Below are positions 1 to 10,549 of a DNA stretch of 64,000 nucleotides, one piece after another. Below the pieces are notes generated by a model. That model saw only the letters and a program-made list of their open reading frames with translations. It did no database searches and had not been told where the DNA came from. The stretch covers positions 2,728,001-2,792,000 of the forward strand of contig OZ245872.1 in assembly GCA_965229345.1 (NCBI GenBank), read 5' to 3'. The first letter of the stretch is position 1, and the number at the start of each line of letters is the position of its first letter. Source of the DNA: PBB1 sp965229345. GTDB lineage: Bacteria; Pseudomonadota; Gammaproteobacteria; Burkholderiales; Burkholderiaceae_C. The translations under genes were made by a program, and so were the position numbers.

Positions 1-811
1 CGGTCGCGTCGAGGGAGTAGTAGCCGCAGGGTGCGTTGCCGTAGAGGTCTTGCAACTCACTGGTGGCGACGGACAGTTGAGCCTCCAGCGCTTTACGCTG
101 TGAGATGTCCCGGCCGACAGACTGGACTTCAACCAGACTTCCGTGCTCATCGAAGAAGCCCCGGTTGGCGAACTGACCCCATCGCACAACGCCCGCTTCG
201 CCGAAGACACGGTTTTCGATGGTGATCACCGGGTTGGCGGGCGACAGCAAAGCGAGACTTTCGGTGACGTGTTGCATGTCATCTGGAAAGACCACGGGAG
301 CCCAGTGCCGACCGACGAGGTCTTGCGACTGCATGCCGAACATGCGGCAAAACGCATCGTTCACGAACAGGACGGTGCCGTCAGCACGAAAGCGGCAGAT
401 CACCTCGGTCTGGTCCTGCACGATGGATTCCAACTGCCGTTTTTGCCGGCGCAATGCAGCCTGGCTCTCTTTGGTCCGATCAACCAGCACCCGCATCCAT
501 TCAGAAAATGCGATGAATACGGCGATCGACCACAGACCGGCGCGGCTCGGCGTCCAAGACCAGTGCGGCGGCGTGAAGACGTAGTAAACGGTGGTCGCGC
601 ACAGCAGAACCACCAGGCGTCCAGGCCACTTGCCGAAGTAGTAGAAGCAGAGCACCGCGGCCGGGTAGAACGTCAAAAAGCCCAGGCGCGCCTCGATGGG
701 CAGGATCAGCAGCCGCAAAGCCAGCGCAGCCGCGAAAACGCCTGCCGCGCCAATGAACAAGGTCCACCGAAGGTCTTGGGCGGCGGATCGGGTTGGCGCT
801 GAAAACGGCAT
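1..811 (-). CDS. DUF4118/PAS-domain sensor protein, 3' end outside window
   Basis: Reading the minus strand from an ATG at 811 gives at least 270 residues with no stop before the window edge. The first ~110 residues hold several hydrophobic segments in the style of the KdpD-like DUF4118 membrane domain (motif LTFYPAAVLCFYYFG). A short linker follows, then a PAS domain (residues ~125-250, with VICRFRADGTVLFVNDAFCRMF and VGRDISQRKALE as landmarks). A second PAS (YGNAPCGYYSLDAT) begins at the edge. The layout is that of a membrane-bound sensor histidine kinase or diguanylate cyclase. The output domain lies outside the window, so the type cannot be told. Confidence 0.8.
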   Translation of the reverse strand, partial: MPFSAPTRSAAQDLRWTLFIGAAGVFAAALALRLLILPIEARLGFLTFYPAAVLCFYYFGKWPGRLVVLLCATTVYYVFTPPHWSWTPSRAGLWSIAVFIAFSEWMRVLVDRTKESQAALRRQKRQLESIVQDQTEVICRFRADGTVLFVNDAFCRMFGMQSQDLVGRHWAPVVFPDDMQHVTESLALLSPANPVITIENRVFGEAGVVRWGQFANRGFFDEHGSLVEVQSVGRDISQRKALEAQLSVATSELQDLYGNAPCGYYSLDAT

Positions 812-990
812 GGCTTGCGGAGTGCTACCTCTGAGTTTCGGGCTTCGCGCTGGACGCAATACACCGAAGAGAGCAGGCCTTCCATCGCATTCCACTGGAT
901 TGGGCGACGGCTCGCAAGCGGGAGAGTGAGACACGTCGCGGATTCCCGACGTCCGCTGTATGGGGTCCATCCGGCGGCAGCCGGCCAAAA

Positions 991-1107
991 GCGGCCAGCG
1001 ACATCGACGACGTGAAGGACGCTTCGAAGCTGCTCGGGCACAGCGAAGAATCGATCACGCGCAAGATGTATCGACGGGTCGGCGAGAGCGCCAAACCCAC
1101 CCGATAG
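991..1107 (+). pseudogene. C-terminal remnant of a tyrosine recombinase/integrase
   Basis: About 38 codons ending at TAG 1105-1107 read like the last segment of a phage-type integrase: a KLLGHS box followed by TRKMYRRVGE, where the Tyr would be the catalytic nucleophile. There is no upstream catalytic domain in the window, so this is a scrap. It lies about 85 bp from the 3' end of a tRNA-Ser gene, the usual landing site for such integrases. This is a short match made by eye. Confidence 0.5.
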
Positions 1108-1140
1108 CACCTGAGTTTCGGAAATGATCGGCCAGAAACG

Positions 1141-1164
1141 AAAAAGCCCGCTCGTGGCGGGCTT
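1141..1164 (-). terminator. Rho-independent terminator after tRNA-Ser
   Basis: On the minus strand, AAGCCCGC-cacga-GCGGGCTT is followed by a T run. It sits about 29 bp downstream of the tRNA 3' end, as expected for tRNA transcript termination. Confidence 0.8.
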
Positions 1165-1190
1165 CCAAGTCATTGATTCACAATGAGTAT

Positions 1191-1280
<90 letters not shown>

Positions 1281-1359
1281 AGCACGTTTGATGCTGCCGG
1301 TTGGTCGAGACCGGAACTCAGAATTCTAGCGCAGAGCACGGCGCCGGAACACCCCGGCC

Positions 1360-2667
<1,308 letters not shown>

Positions 2668-2743
2668 GGGGTACGTGTTCGAAGGGTGTCGAAGATGAGC
2701 GTGAAGCCGCGAATTGTAGGCAGGGCCACTGCCGCGGCCGGCG

Positions 2744-3709
2744 TCAGCCGGTGGTCTGCATCGACTTGTCGCCGAGCCCCATCGGCAGCGGGAAGTGGAC
2801 GGTTTCAAGCACGCCCGGCATGGTGCGTACCGACACCGCACCCAGCGCACGCAGACGCTCGATCACTTGCTTGACCAGAATCTCCGGTGCCGAGGCACCG
2901 GCCGTCAGGCCGACACGGCTCTTGCCGGTGAACCATTCAGGCTTCAGATCCTCGGCCGAGTCGACCATGTAGGCATCGGTGCCCAAACGCTGCGCCACTT
3001 CGCGCAGCCGGTTGCTGTTCGAGCTGCTGAGGCTGCCCACCACCACCAGCACATCGACGTTCGGCGCCAGCACCTTGACCGCGTCCTGCCGGTTTTGCGT
3101 GGCGTAGCAGATGTCTTGCTGCTTGGGCTCGCGCACGTTCGGAAAGCGGCGCTTCACTGCGGCCAGGATCTCGGCCGCATCGTCGACCGAGAGCGTGGTC
3201 TGCGTGACCACCGCCAGTCGCGCATTCGCGTCGACCGGCACCCGCTCGACATCGGTCACGTCCTCGACCAGGTGGATGCCGTCGTTGAGCTGCCCGATGG
3301 TGCCTTCGACCTCCGGATGGCCTTTGTGGCCGATCATGATGAAGTCGTAGCCTTCCTTGCGCAGCTTGGCCATCTCGACGTGGACCTTGGTGACCAGCGG
3401 GCAGGTCGCATCGAACACGGTGAAGCCACGTTCGGTCGCCTCGCGGCGAATCGCCTGCGACACGCCATGGGCGCTGAACACCAGCGTTGCGCCAGGCGGC
3501 ACGTCGGCCAGATCCTCGATGAAGATCGCGCCCTTGGTCTTCAGGTCGTTGACGACGTAGGTGTTGTGCACGATCTCGTGGCGCACGTAGATGGGGGCGC
3601 CGAACTTGGTGATGGCGCGCTCGACGATCTCGATCGCGCGATCGACCCCGGCGCAGAAGCCGCGTGGCTCGGCCAGCAGCACTTCTTCAACACGGATCTC
3701 GCCACTCAT
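2744..3709 (-). CDS. ispH: 4-hydroxy-3-methylbut-2-enyl diphosphate reductase
   Basis: 321 residues. IspH carries out the last step of the MEP pathway, reducing HMBPP to IPP and DMAPP with a [4Fe-4S] cluster. The sequence shows the N-terminal PRGFCAGVDRAIEIVE box with the first cluster cysteine, FDATCPLVTKVH with the second, and DICYATQNRQ with the third. The substrate-binding tail has GASAPEILV. The ATG at 3709 shares its A with the TGA of the upstream FKBP gene, so the pair is translationally coupled, a usual arrangement in proteobacteria. Confidence 0.96.
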   Translation of the reverse strand: MSGEIRVEEVLLAEPRGFCAGVDRAIEIVERAITKFGAPIYVRHEIVHNTYVVNDLKTKGAIFIEDLADVPPGATLVFSAHGVSQAIRREATERGFTVFDATCPLVTKVHVEMAKLRKEGYDFIMIGHKGHPEVEGTIGQLNDGIHLVEDVTDVERVPVDANARLAVVTQTTLSVDDAAEILAAVKRRFPNVREPKQQDICYATQNRQDAVKVLAPNVDVLVVVGSLSSSNSNRLREVAQRLGTDAYMVDSAEDLKPEWFTGKSRVGLTAGASAPEILVKQVIERLRALGAVSVRTMPGVLETVHFPLPMGLGDKSMQTTG

Positions 3710-4152
3710 CACAACACTCCAATCAGATGCACTTCGAAGGTCACCGGCTGGCCCGCCAGCGGGTGGTTGAAGTCGAACCCCACCCAGTCCTCACCGACCT
3801 CGCGCACCACGCCGGCATAGGCACCCTGGCCGTCAGGCGTGGGGAACTGCACCACGTCACCGGGCCGGTACTGCTCGTCGGGGTCGCCCAACTCGTCGAG
3901 CATCGCACGCTTGACGCGTTGCAGCAGTTCGGGGTTGCGCGCACCGAAGGCCTCGCCGGCGGCCAGCTCGAAGGTGGCGCGCGTGCCCTCGGGCAAGCCG
4001 ATCAGCCGTGCTTCCATCGCCGGGGACAGCTCACCAGTCCCCAACGACAAGGTGGCCGCCTTGTCGCTGAAGGTGTTGATGATGTCGGCGCCGTCGGGCC
4101 CGGCCAGCCGGTAGTGCAGCGTGAGGAAGGAACCCGCGAGGACAGAGTTCAA
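3709..4152 (-). CDS. FKBP-type peptidyl-prolyl isomerase, SlpA-like
   Basis: 147 residues with the split FKBP/IF (insert-in-flap) architecture of SlpA and SlyD. The N-terminal FKBP strand TLHYRLAGPDGADIINTF and the helix GTGELSPAMEARLIGLPEG flank an inserted domain. The C-terminal strand is FDFNHPLAGQPVTFEVHL. It should act as a cytoplasmic prolyl isomerase/chaperone. There is no His-rich metal-binding tail, so SlpA fits better than SlyD. The start appears to be TTG at 4152; no in-frame ATG lies near the conserved N-terminus. Confidence 0.88.
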   Translation of the reverse strand: MNSVLAGSFLTLHYRLAGPDGADIINTFSDKAATLSLGTGELSPAMEARLIGLPEGTRATFELAAGEAFGARNPELLQRVKRAMLDELGDPDEQYRPGDVVQFPTPDGQGAYAGVVREVGEDWVGFDFNHPLAGQPVTFEVHLIGVL

Positions 4153-4242
4153 GGGCGTGCCCGGTTGGAGGTTGGATAGACTGGGTCGAATTTTACGAGT
4201 CGCCGTCGCCGACTTCCCGGCGCGACATCACGGCAGGCATTC

Positions 4243-4917
4243 ATGGTGCTCAAAGACATTCCGGCCGCTGCTCGACCGCGCGAGAAGCTGCTGACGCGGG
4301 GACCTGCGGCACTGGCCGATGCCGAGCTGATCGCGCTGCTGCTGCGCACGGGGCTGCGGGGCACTTCGGTGCTGCAGCTGGCGCAGCAACTGCTCGATGC
4401 CTTCGGCGGACTCCAAGGCCTGCTGCAGGCCAGCGCGACCGATTTGAAGTGCATCAAGGGTCTGGGGCCCGCCAAGCGGGCCGAGATCACGGCCGTGATG
4501 GAGCTGGCCCGCCGCTCGCTTGCGCAGCAGTTGGCCGAGCGCACCGTGCTGTCGTCGCCTCAGCAGGTGAAGGACTTCCTGCGTTTGCAGCTGGCACACG
4601 AGGGGCACGAGGTGTTCGCGGTGATGTTTCTCGACGTGCAGAACCAGCTGCTGCAGTTCGAGCCGATGTTTCGCGGCACGCTGAGTCAGGCCAGCGTCTA
4701 TCCGCGCGAAGTGGTCAAGCGCGCGCTGGCGTTGCAGGCCAGCGCGGTGATCCTGGCCCACAACCATCCGTCGGGCATCGCCGAGCCATCGCGGGCCGAC
4801 GAGTTCCTGACGCAATCGCTGAAGCAGGCGCTGGCGCTGATCGACGTGCGCGTGATCGATCACCTGGTGGTCGGCGCCGACCAGGCCATCTCATTTGCAG
4901 AGAGAGGCTTGTTGTGA
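4243..4917 (+). CDS. radC: RadC family JAB-domain protein (UPF0758)
   Basis: 224 residues, full length. An N-terminal helix-hairpin-helix region (residues ~30-80, CIKGLGPAKRAEI) precedes a JAB1/MPN metalloprotease-like domain with the zinc motif HNHPSG plus downstream D. The RadC name is historical. A repair role is not established for the family, and members are often linked to mobile DNA. The gene is divergent from the FKBP gene and overlaps the next gene by four bases (GTGA). Confidence 0.9.
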   Translation: MVLKDIPAAARPREKLLTRGPAALADAELIALLLRTGLRGTSVLQLAQQLLDAFGGLQGLLQASATDLKCIKGLGPAKRAEITAVMELARRSLAQQLAERTVLSSPQQVKDFLRLQLAHEGHEVFAVMFLDVQNQLLQFEPMFRGTLSQASVYPREVVKRALALQASAVILAHNHPSGIAEPSRADEFLTQSLKQALALIDVRVIDHLVVGADQAISFAERGLL

Positions 4918-5621
4918 CACCGCCACGCAGCGTACGCAGCCTGCAGGACCTGGCTGCCCTGAAGAAGTCGCTGGCGAAGGCAGCGGCCGAGGCAGCGCGG
5001 CGCGAGACCGAAGCGCGCGCCAACGCCGCGCGCGAACAGCGCGAGCGACATCTGTTCGAGCACACCGTCGGGCCCGTGCAGCCGCTGCGCCGTGCGGCTT
5101 CGATGCCACTGGCACGACCGCGCGCCGAGCCTTTGCCCCGCCAGCGCGAGCGCGACGAGGCAGCCGTGCTGCGCGAGGCGATCTCGGATGAATTCGACGT
5201 CGAGTCGCTGCTCGAAACCGACGACGCGCTCTCGTGGCGGGGCCAAGGCATCGGGCCGGAAGTGGTGCGCAAGCTCCGGCGTGGCGTCTGGGCCATCCAG
5301 GCCCAAATCGACCTGCACGGCCTGCGGCGCGACGAGGCGCGCGAACAACTCGCCAGCTTTCTGCGCGAAGCGGTTCGCCATGGGCTGCGCTGCGTGCGGG
5401 TGGTCCACGGCAAGGGCCACGGCTCACCCGGGCGCGAACCGGTACTGAAATCCAAGGTCAAGACCTGGCTGGTGCAAAAAAGCGAGGTGATCGCCTTCGC
5501 CCACGCGCGCGCAGCGGATGGTGGCAACGGCGCCTTGCTGGTGCTGTTGAAGCCGACGGGGCCTCAACCGACGCTGAAGACCGAGGCCGCGCGCCAGAGG
5601 CGATCCCCCCGAACAGACTAG
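4914..5621 (+). CDS. Smr domain-containing protein
   Basis: 235 residues starting at GTG 4914, which overlaps the radC stop. The N-terminal ~90 residues are charged and helical. The Smr domain occupies ~130-220, with the signature DLHGLRRDEAREQL and VRVVHGKGHGS. Smr domains of the YdaL/MutS2 type act as DNA or RNA endonucleases. Which substrate this one cuts is not visible. Coupling to radC suggests co-translation, but the two families are not known to form one pathway. Confidence 0.9.
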   Translation: MTPPRSVRSLQDLAALKKSLAKAAAEAARRETEARANAAREQRERHLFEHTVGPVQPLRRAASMPLARPRAEPLPRQRERDEAAVLREAISDEFDVESLLETDDALSWRGQGIGPEVVRKLRRGVWAIQAQIDLHGLRRDEAREQLASFLREAVRHGLRCVRVVHGKGHGSPGREPVLKSKVKTWLVQKSEVIAFAHARAADGGNGALLVLLKPTGPQPTLKTEAARQRRSPRTD

Positions 5622-5630
5622 GCGCTGAGG

Positions 5631-6014
5631 TCAGCCGCCCTTGTTGCGCATCCAGTCGGCGGTGCCGAAGAACGATTCGGCGAGCCGCACCGACATCGAC
5701 TCGTCGAGATTCGACTCCCGCATGGCCTGCTTCATGCATGCCATCCACTGGTCGCGCTCGGCGATGCCGATCGAGTACGGCAGGTGCCGGGCACGCAGCC
5801 GGGGATGCCCGAACTTTTCGACGTAGAGCTGAGGTCCGCCGAGCCATCCGCACAAGAACCAATGCAGCTTGTCGCGCGAGCCGTCCAGGGTCTCGGGATG
5901 CAGGGCGCGCAATCGGGCATATGCGGGCTCCAGATCCATCAGGTCGTAGAAGCGGTCGACCAACTGACGCACGGCCGACTCGCCACCGAGCAGTTCGAAC
6001 GGCGTGGCGTTCAC
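5631..6014 (-). CDS. Group II truncated haemoglobin
   Basis: 127 residues. The protein has the 2-on-2 globin pattern: N-terminal FELLGGESAVRQLVDRFYDLM, central LHWFLCGWLGGPQLYVEKFGHPRLRARHLPY with the proximal haem His in the GHPRLRARH segment, and a C-terminal helix ending FFGTADWMRN. It probably binds O2/NO for redox or nitrosative defence. The GTG at 6014 overlaps the TGA of the upstream ATPase gene (GTGA), so the two are likely co-translated. Confidence 0.9.
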   Translation of the reverse strand: MNATPFELLGGESAVRQLVDRFYDLMDLEPAYARLRALHPETLDGSRDKLHWFLCGWLGGPQLYVEKFGHPRLRARHLPYSIGIAERDQWMACMKQAMRESNLDESMSVRLAESFFGTADWMRNKGG

Positions 6015-6826
6015 CCGAGCAGCTTGTCGGCCAGCAGGCCCACGCCCAGCGCAGCCGGGCTGCCGGGCAACGCTTCGGTCAGCAGCTGACGCTTCAAAAT
6101 TGCCTCGCGCACGGCCGGGTCGATCGGCACCTCGCCGACCAGATCGAGCTTCAGTGATTCGGTGCCGGTACCGAGCATCGGGGACACGTAGCGATCGACG
6201 ACCTGCTGCAGCTGCCCCCGGATCGTGCGCCCCTCGCCCGGACGAGCCACCTGGTTGACCACCAGCTTGATGACACGGCGAGCCTGCTGAGTTGCCAGCA
6301 CCTTGATGGTGGCGTAGGCATCGGTGAGCGAGGTCGGCTCTGGCGTGGCCACCACCAGCACGTCGTGGGCCAGCGAGACGGCAAACAGCACTACGTCGGA
6401 AATGCCGGCACCGGTGTCGAGAATGATGTAGTCGAAGCGCGGCTTCATCTTGTCGATGATGTCGAGCAACTGCTCGCGCACATCGTTGGTCAGCCGCGAG
6501 TACTCGACCAGCCCCGAGCCTGCCAGCAGCACCGAGAAGCCGCCCGGTGCCGGCAGGATCGCCGCCTCCAGATCGCACTTGCCGGTGAACACGTCGTGCA
6601 GCGTGGTCTTCGGGTACAGGTTCAGCACCACGTCGAGATTGGCCAGGCCCAGGTCGGCGTCGAGCACCAGCACCCGCTGGCCCCGGCGCGTCAAGGCCGC
6701 CGCCAGGTTGGCCGAGATGAAGGTCTTGCCGACACCGCCCTTGCCGCTGGTTACCGCGATCGTTTGCGCACGGTGGCCGCTGGCGTGCGGGCTGGGTCGG
6801 GCGGAGGGATCGGTGGGGGGGGTCAT
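6011..6826 (-). CDS. MinD/ParA-type ATPase, FlhG (YlxH/FleN)-like
   Basis: 271 residues from ATG 6826. The deviant Walker A box SGKGGVGKT (residues ~27-35) is followed by LDADLGLANLDVVLNL and LDTGAGISD, the pattern of flagellar-number regulators FlhG/FleN rather than plasmid ParA. It should act as a membrane-cycling ATPase that limits flagellar number or placement. Location beside a diguanylate cyclase and cheR-cheD-cheB supports a motility role. flhF is not in the window, so the exact assignment stays open. Confidence 0.82.
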   Translation of the reverse strand: MTPPTDPSARPSPHASGHRAQTIAVTSGKGGVGKTFISANLAAALTRRGQRVLVLDADLGLANLDVVLNLYPKTTLHDVFTGKCDLEAAILPAPGGFSVLLAGSGLVEYSRLTNDVREQLLDIIDKMKPRFDYIILDTGAGISDVVLFAVSLAHDVLVVATPEPTSLTDAYATIKVLATQQARRVIKLVVNQVARPGEGRTIRGQLQQVVDRYVSPMLGTGTESLKLDLVGEVPIDPAVREAILKRQLLTEALPGSPAALGVGLLADKLLG

Positions 6827-6836
6827 GTCGAGAACA

Positions 6837-7550
6837 TCATTCAAGGTCTTGGAACTGGGACGTGCCGAACAGCATCCCCTTCTCTTCGGCACTGACCTGG
6901 ACCACTGGAGCGTGTTCTAAGCAAACGCGGTTGCGACCCTGGGTTTTCGCGAGGTACAGCTGGCGATCGGCGCGTTCGACCCACAGCGCGGCCGACGAAC
7001 GCACCCACTGCGGCGCAAACGCGCCGCCGATGCTGATGGTGACATTCACGTCGACGCCAGGCGCCACATTGATCGGGCGCCGCTCGACCTTGGCCCGAAT
7101 GCGTTCCGCCACCGTGAGCCCGAAGGCCGTGGGGCAGTTGGGCAGGATGATCGCGAACTCTTCGCCACCGTAGCGCGCCACGGTGTCCATGGGTCGCACG
7201 CAGTCCTGCAGCGCCGCAGCCACCACCTTGAGCACCTGATCGCCAGCGGGGTGGCCGTAGGTGTCGTTGACGCGCTTGAAATGATCGATGTCGGCCATCA
7301 GTACCAGCGCCGATTCTCCGGCCCGCGCCACGCGGTCGATTTCGCCAGTGATGGTCAGCTCGAACTGCCGGCGATTGGCCAGCCCGGTGAGTGCGTCACG
7401 GCTGGAAAGGTCGCACAACGCATCCACCACCGCCTGCAGCCAGGGTGTCGAGCCGGGTTGTGCGTCCGGGCTGAGCTCGCGGCCAGCCTGCTTCAGCAGC
7501 ATCAAGGCCGTTTGGAGTTGCAGCTCAGCGCTCGGGTCGGCAGTGGACAT
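6837..7550 (-). CDS. Diguanylate cyclase (GGDEF domain)
   Basis: 237 residues from ATG 7550 (a GTG at 7565 is possible). About 55 residues of helical N-terminus lead into a GGDEF domain with DALTGLANRRQFE, the metal site MADIDHFKRVNDTYGHPAGD and the active-site loop RYGGEEFAII. All catalytic residues are present, so it should make cyclic di-GMP from GTP. No membrane segment is visible, so it is probably cytoplasmic. It ends 10 bp before the ATPase gene, on the same strand, which suggests one motility-linked operon. Confidence 0.92.
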   Translation of the reverse strand: MSTADPSAELQLQTALMLLKQAGRELSPDAQPGSTPWLQAVVDALCDLSSRDALTGLANRRQFELTITGEIDRVARAGESALVLMADIDHFKRVNDTYGHPAGDQVLKVVAAALQDCVRPMDTVARYGGEEFAIILPNCPTAFGLTVAERIRAKVERRPINVAPGVDVNVTISIGGAFAPQWVRSSAALWVERADRQLYLAKTQGRNRVCLEHAPVVQVSAEEKGMLFGTSQFQDLE

Positions 7551-7741
7551 CAGGTGGGACGGCACAAATCGGCCAAACAGGCGCTCAGTCTAGCGGTGTC
7601 GCAAAACGTAACAGCAGGCGTCAGGCGGGTGAATCGCTGCCATTTTGGACGATCACCCAGCAGGTGCCCTCATTCAAGTCGCACGACAGGCTGCCGATAG
7701 TCAGTCATGCCGCCCACCACGCCTGACCGGAGCGCTCGACC

Positions 7742-8617
7742 ATGTCTGCCGTGATGTCTGCCTCTGCACGTCCACGCCCTGATGACGCGTCGTCCTCGGC
7801 CCAGCGCGATCTGGCCTTCGAGGCTGCCGATTTCGAACGCGTTCGCAAACTGATCTACGAACGCGCAGGCATCAGCCTCGGCGCCGGCAAGCAGGCGATG
7901 GTCTACAGCCGGGTGTCGCGCCGCGTTCGCGAAACAGGTCACCACTCGTTTGCGAGTTACCTGCAATGGCTGGAGCAGTCCCACGGTGCGACCGCCGACG
8001 CCGAATGGCAGGACTTCATCAACTGCCTGACCACCAACCTCACCTCGTTCTTTCGCGAAGACCACCATTTCAGCGCGCTGGTCGATGACCTGCGTGCACG
8101 CAGCGGCCCCGGCCCGGTGCGCATCTGGTGCAGCGCGGCGTCCACCGGCGAAGAGCCCTATTCGATCGCGATGACGGTCAACGAGGCCCTGGGACCGAAC
8201 CACGGCGCGAAGCTGGTCGCCAGCGACATCGACACCAACGTGCTGGCCACCGCCGCAGCCGGGGTCTATCCGCTGGAGTCGCGCGGGCTGTCACCGGAGC
8301 GTTTGCGGCAGCACTTTCTGCGCGGCAAGGGCGCGCAATCCGGACTGATCCGTGTGCGCCCGGAGCTGGCCCGAATGATCGAGTTTCGCGCGCTCAATCT
8401 GATGGATGCACGATGGTCGCTCGGTGATCCGTTCGACATCGTCTTCTGCCGCAACGTGATGATCTATTTCGATGCGCCGACGCAGCTGCGAGTGCTGGAG
8501 AAAATCCACGCGACGATGAAGCCACGGGGTCTGCTGTACGTCGGTCATTCCGAGAATTTCACCGAAGCGCGCAACCTGTTCCGGCTGCGCGGCAAGACGA
8601 TCTACGAGCGCGTCTGA
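7742..8617 (+). CDS. cheR: Chemotaxis protein methyltransferase CheR
   Basis: 291 residues. CheR methylates glutamates on chemoreceptors using S-adenosylmethionine. The N-terminal helical domain (FERVRKLIYERAGISLGAGK) precedes the methyltransferase domain with LTSFFREDHHF, the SAM-binding CSAASTGEEPYSIAM and FCRNVMIYFD. It is the first gene of a cheR-cheD-cheB run with short gaps of 26 and 47 bp and is divergent from the cyclase gene. Confidence 0.96.
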   Translation: MSAVMSASARPRPDDASSSAQRDLAFEAADFERVRKLIYERAGISLGAGKQAMVYSRVSRRVRETGHHSFASYLQWLEQSHGATADAEWQDFINCLTTNLTSFFREDHHFSALVDDLRARSGPGPVRIWCSAASTGEEPYSIAMTVNEALGPNHGAKLVASDIDTNVLATAAAGVYPLESRGLSPERLRQHFLRGKGAQSGLIRVRPELARMIEFRALNLMDARWSLGDPFDIVFCRNVMIYFDAPTQLRVLEKIHATMKPRGLLYVGHSENFTEARNLFRLRGKTIYERV

Positions 8618-8643
8618 CCGCCTCTCGCACCCGAGACCAAGCC

Positions 8644-9357
8644 ATGTCGATCGCCCCGAATTCCATCGCCACGTCTTCCCTGTCGCGGCTCCGATCAACG
8701 CCGATGGGCGAGCCCTCGACGCAGGGCTTCGGCACACCGCCTGCTGGCTCGCGGCTGGCGCGGCTGCGCGCCAAGGTGCCCAAGCCCGGCGAAGCCTCTT
8801 TCTTTTTCTATGAGGCGCATTTCAAGAGCGATGCGGTCAAGGTGCTGCCCGGCGAGTACTACGTCGACGACGAAGACCTGCTGATCATGACCACGCTGGG
8901 CTCGTGCATCGCCGCCTGCCTCTGGGACCGCAACGCCCGTGTCGGCGGCATGAACCACTTCATGCTGCCCGAAGGCGTGGGCGACTCCGGTCGCTATGGT
9001 TCGTATGCGATGGAATTGCTGATCAACGAACTGCTCAAGCGAGGTGCGTCACGCACCAGCCTGGAGGCCAAGGTCTTCGGCGGTGGGGCGGTGATCAGCG
9101 GCATGAGTTCGCTCAACGTCGGCGAGCGCAACACCAGCTTCGTGCTGGACTATCTGAAAACCGAGCACATCACCGTGGTGTCCAAGGATGTGCTGGACAT
9201 CTACCCTCGCAAGGTCTGCTTCCTGCCGGCCAGCGGCAAGGCGATGGTCAAGCGACTGGCACCGACCAGCAGCGACGCGCTGCTCGCTCAGGACAAGGCA
9301 GCTGTCGAACGCGCGGTCACATCGAGCAGCCGTGGTGGCTCGGTGGACCTGTTCTGA
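8644..9357 (+). CDS. cheD: Chemoreceptor glutamine deamidase CheD
   Basis: 237 residues. CheD deamidates receptor glutamines to glutamates. The catalytic Cys lies in TTLGSCIAACLWD and the His in GGMNHFMLPEG; the third conserved block is KVFGGGAVISG. The N-terminal ~50 residues are a variable, probably disordered extension. It lies between cheR and cheB, its common position in Burkholderiales. Confidence 0.95.
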   Translation: MSIAPNSIATSSLSRLRSTPMGEPSTQGFGTPPAGSRLARLRAKVPKPGEASFFFYEAHFKSDAVKVLPGEYYVDDEDLLIMTTLGSCIAACLWDRNARVGGMNHFMLPEGVGDSGRYGSYAMELLINELLKRGASRTSLEAKVFGGGAVISGMSSLNVGERNTSFVLDYLKTEHITVVSKDVLDIYPRKVCFLPASGKAMVKRLAPTSSDALLAQDKAAVERAVTSSSRGGSVDLF

Positions 9358-9404
9358 CGGTTTGGACATCACTTTCGACAGCCACTGATTGATTCGAGCA
9401 AGCC

Positions 9405-10490
9405 ATGGCGAAGACACGTGTGGTGGTGGTGGACGATTCGGCGCTGGTGCGCGGCCTGTTGACCGAGATCATCAACAAGCAGCCGGACATGGAGTGCGTT
9501 GGTGCTGCGTCCGACCCCTTTGTGGCGCGAGAGATGATCCGCGAACTGAACCCCGACGTGATCACACTCGATGTGGAGATGCCGCGCATGGATGGCATCG
9601 ATTTCCTCGGCAAGCTGATGCGGCTGCGTCCGATGCCGGTGGTGATGGTGTCGACACTGACCGAGCGCGGTGCCGATGTCACCATGCGCGCGCTGGAACT
9701 GGGCGCCGTCGACTTCGTCGCCAAGCCCAAGATCGGCGTGGCCGACGGCCTGAAGCTGCTGGCCCACGACATCACCGACAAGGTTCGCATCGCTTCCAAG
9801 GCACACCTGCGCCGCGCCATGGCACCCGCCGCGGGTGGCCCAGGCACCGCACCGCGCCCCAGCACGCCAGCGTCACCGATCGGCCGGCTGTCCACCGAGA
9901 AGATCATCTTCATCGGTGCCAGCACCGGTGGCACCGAAGCGACCAAGGAAGTGCTGATGAACCTGCCACCGGACTGCCCGGCGGTGGTGATCACGCAGCA
10001 CATGCCGCCAGGCTTCACCAAGAGCTATGCCGCCCGCCTCGACGGTCTGTGCAAGGTGCGGGTGGCCGAAGCCCGCGACGGTGAGCGCATCCTGCCCGGT
10101 CACGCGTACATCGCGCCCGGCGGCCTGCATTTGAGTGTGGAGCGCAGCGGCGCCAACTACATCGCCCGCGTGCGCGACGGCGAGCCGGTGAACCGGCACA
10201 AACCGTCGGTCGAAGTGCTGTTCAAGTCGGCCGCCCGCGTGGTGGGCCCGAATGCGCTCGGCCTGATGCTCACCGGCATGGGCGCCGACGGTGCCACCGC
10301 GATGCGCGAGATGCGCGATGCCGGCAGCTACAACTTCGTGCAGGACGAAGCCAGCTGCGTGGTGTTCGGCATGCCGCGCGAAGCGATTGCAGCCGGCGCT
10401 GCCCACGAGGTGTTGCCCCTGACGCAGATCGCCTCGAAGCTGATCGAGCGGCTGCGCAGCACCTCGGGCATGTCGATGACCCGCGTCTAG
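9405..10490 (+). CDS. cheB: Chemotaxis response regulator methylesterase CheB
   Basis: 361 residues. The receiver domain (~1-120) carries VVDDSALVR and the phospho-acceptor Asp in TLDVEMPRMDG. After a linker, the methylesterase domain has the catalytic Ser in FIGASTGGTEA, His in VITQHMPPGFT and Asp in GMGADGA. It removes methyl groups from receptors and, with CheR, sets adaptation. No cheY or cheZ follows. Downstream is an unrelated hydroxylase on the other strand. Confidence 0.96.
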   Translation: MAKTRVVVVDDSALVRGLLTEIINKQPDMECVGAASDPFVAREMIRELNPDVITLDVEMPRMDGIDFLGKLMRLRPMPVVMVSTLTERGADVTMRALELGAVDFVAKPKIGVADGLKLLAHDITDKVRIASKAHLRRAMAPAAGGPGTAPRPSTPASPIGRLSTEKIIFIGASTGGTEATKEVLMNLPPDCPAVVITQHMPPGFTKSYAARLDGLCKVRVAEARDGERILPGHAYIAPGGLHLSVERSGANYIARVRDGEPVNRHKPSVEVLFKSAARVVGPNALGLMLTGMGADGATAMREMRDAGSYNFVQDEASCVVFGMPREAIAAGAAHEVLPLTQIASKLIERLRSTSGMSMTRV

Positions 10491-10549
10491 CGCGGGGCAA
10501 ACGAAGTCCCGCCGCTGGCGGTTCGGGCCCGCCCCCAACGCGCAATCGT

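Noticed and set aside
4243..4917. radC as a sign of a mobile element at 4.2 kb
   Set aside because: It lies in a stable core-gene setting between ispH/FKBP and Smr genes, with no repeats or integrase nearby.
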